A DNA stretch of 64,000 nucleotides from an uncultured Oscillospiraceae bacterium. GTDB taxonomy: Bacteria; Bacillota; Clostridia; Oscillospirales; Oscillospiraceae. Position 1 is the stretch's first letter. Each line of letters opens with the position of its first letter. Of the stretch, positions 63,745 through 64,000 are shown piece by piece. A program made the position numbers and the translations under genes. The DNA lies in contig CAKUOS010000004.1 in NCBI GenBank assembly GCA_934670025.1, positions 7,601 to 71,600 of the forward strand, given 5' to 3'. The notes below the pieces were generated by a model. That model searched no databases. It saw nothing but the letters and a program-made list of their open reading frames with translations, and was not told where the DNA came from.

Positions 63745-63788
63745 GGTACGCCCGACACGATTCGAACGTGCGACCTACAGAGTCGGAG
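63744..63788 (-). other. 3' half of tRNA-Arg(CCG): attachment site of an integrated element
   Basis: Minus strand, tRNA positions 32-76: anticodon loop CTCCGAC (anticodon CCG), 3' anticodon stem TCTGT, variable loop AGGTC, T-arm GCACG-TTCGAAT-CGTGT, acceptor strand CGGGCGT and encoded ACCA. The 5' half is absent to the right, and the native tRNA terminator remains on the left. This is the usual leftover when a tyrosine integrase inserts an element into a tRNA 3' end. Chromosome lies left, element right. Confidence 0.85.
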
Positions 63789-64000
63789 TTTTCAGACATC
63801 ATCTGATAAAATGCTGTGTTTTCAAGGGTTGTACGGTTTTTAACGAGAACAGCCAGCTTCTCTGAACTTTACGAAAACCATTGAAAGCACTGGGAAAATT
63901 AGCTTTTTCGGTTTTGCGGATGGTAGTAGTCAAACAGTAGTCATGCCCCACCGTTGACGGCGGGGGCAATTCAGGGTATAATAAAACAAAGAATGGAGGC
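63789..64000. mobile_element. Terminal part of an integrated element, continuing past the window
   Basis: 212 bp that replace the tRNA 5' half. No open frame is convincing; repeated GTAGTC motifs occur at 63923-63941. A strong outward-reading promoter (plus strand) and a GGAGG site at the last bases show that a gene begins just outside. Confidence 0.65.
63954..63982 (+). promoter_or_regulatory. Near-consensus promoter at the right edge
   Basis: TTGACG, 17 nt, TATAAT, then GGAGG at 63995-63999. Drives the first gene of the element beyond the window. Confidence 0.85.

Noticed and set aside
63744..63788. Complete tRNA gene at the right end
   Set aside because: The 5' half (D-arm and acceptor 5' strand) is absent on the expected side, so only the 3' half is present.

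Overview
The window reads as a chromosomal stretch of a high-GC, low-signal-complexity Firmicute of the Clostridia type, most like the gut Oscillospiraceae. This is an inference from family content and style: sigma-A promoters, strong AGGAGG ribosome binding sites, TTG/GTG starts, YesM/YesN two-component pairs, a YtfQ-type sugar importer, a Ddl with a DUF1934 neighbour, and a citrate lyase cluster with a CitX-CitG fusion. No rRNA, complete tRNA, CRISPR array or transposase gene was seen.

Layout. 1-2 kb (minus): an HTH protein running off the left edge and a membrane Ser/Thr kinase ending in a C-type lectin domain. 2.1-11.6 kb (plus): an ABC ATPase with an FtsX-like permease carrying a very long coiled coil, an M3-like lipoprotein peptidase, and a two-gene ABC exporter. 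11.6-14.5 kb (minus): flavodoxin-fold reductase, nucleoside phosphorylase, DUF1934 and D-Ala-D-Ala ligase. 15.1-21.2 kb (minus): an Opp/Dpp-like importer whose binding protein and permease operon have nearly identical promoter-proximal boxes. 21.3-25.4 kb (plus): a YesN/YesM pair co-transcribed with a sugar-binding lipoprotein. 25.8-35.9 kb: an AraR-like repressor divergent from a YtfQRT-YjfF-like importer and araB-araA-araD, together an L-arabinose (or arabinofuranose) uptake and catabolism locus. 36-39.2 kb: an alpha/beta hydrolase, RsgA and a D-lactate dehydrogenase-like enzyme. 39.6-45.6 kb (plus): a visibly less GC-rich cluster of RraA-like aldolase, tripartite tricarboxylate transporter (TTT), 2-hydroxyacid dehydrogenase and RpiR regulator, with no recognised pathway assignment.

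45.7-49.3 kb is a scrap zone: remnants of a MATE transporter, an unrecognised minus-strand gene and a uroporphyrinogen-decarboxylase-like gene surround an intact oligoendopeptidase F. 49.4-61.4 kb is a citrate fermentation locus: on the minus strand a second TTT system, a zinc-ribbon membrane protein, a hybrid histidine kinase, citD-citE-citF-citC and citXG, with a divergent OmpR-type regulator. Its tctA carries one apparent frameshift and the kinase one stop and one frameshift, while the lyase genes are intact. 61.4-62.5 kb holds a 5'-truncated PAP2 gene abutting the last codons of a feoB, followed by feoC-like and FeoB-associated/HMA genes.

The right end holds an ElbB/DJ-1-like gene and then the displaced 3' half of a tRNA-Arg(CCG) with its own terminator. 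This is the signature of an integrated mobile element that begins at about 63,789 and continues beyond the window. Two copies of a palindromic intergenic element (about 25.66 and 37.97 kb) and several strong hairpins between binding-protein and permease genes are the main non-coding features.
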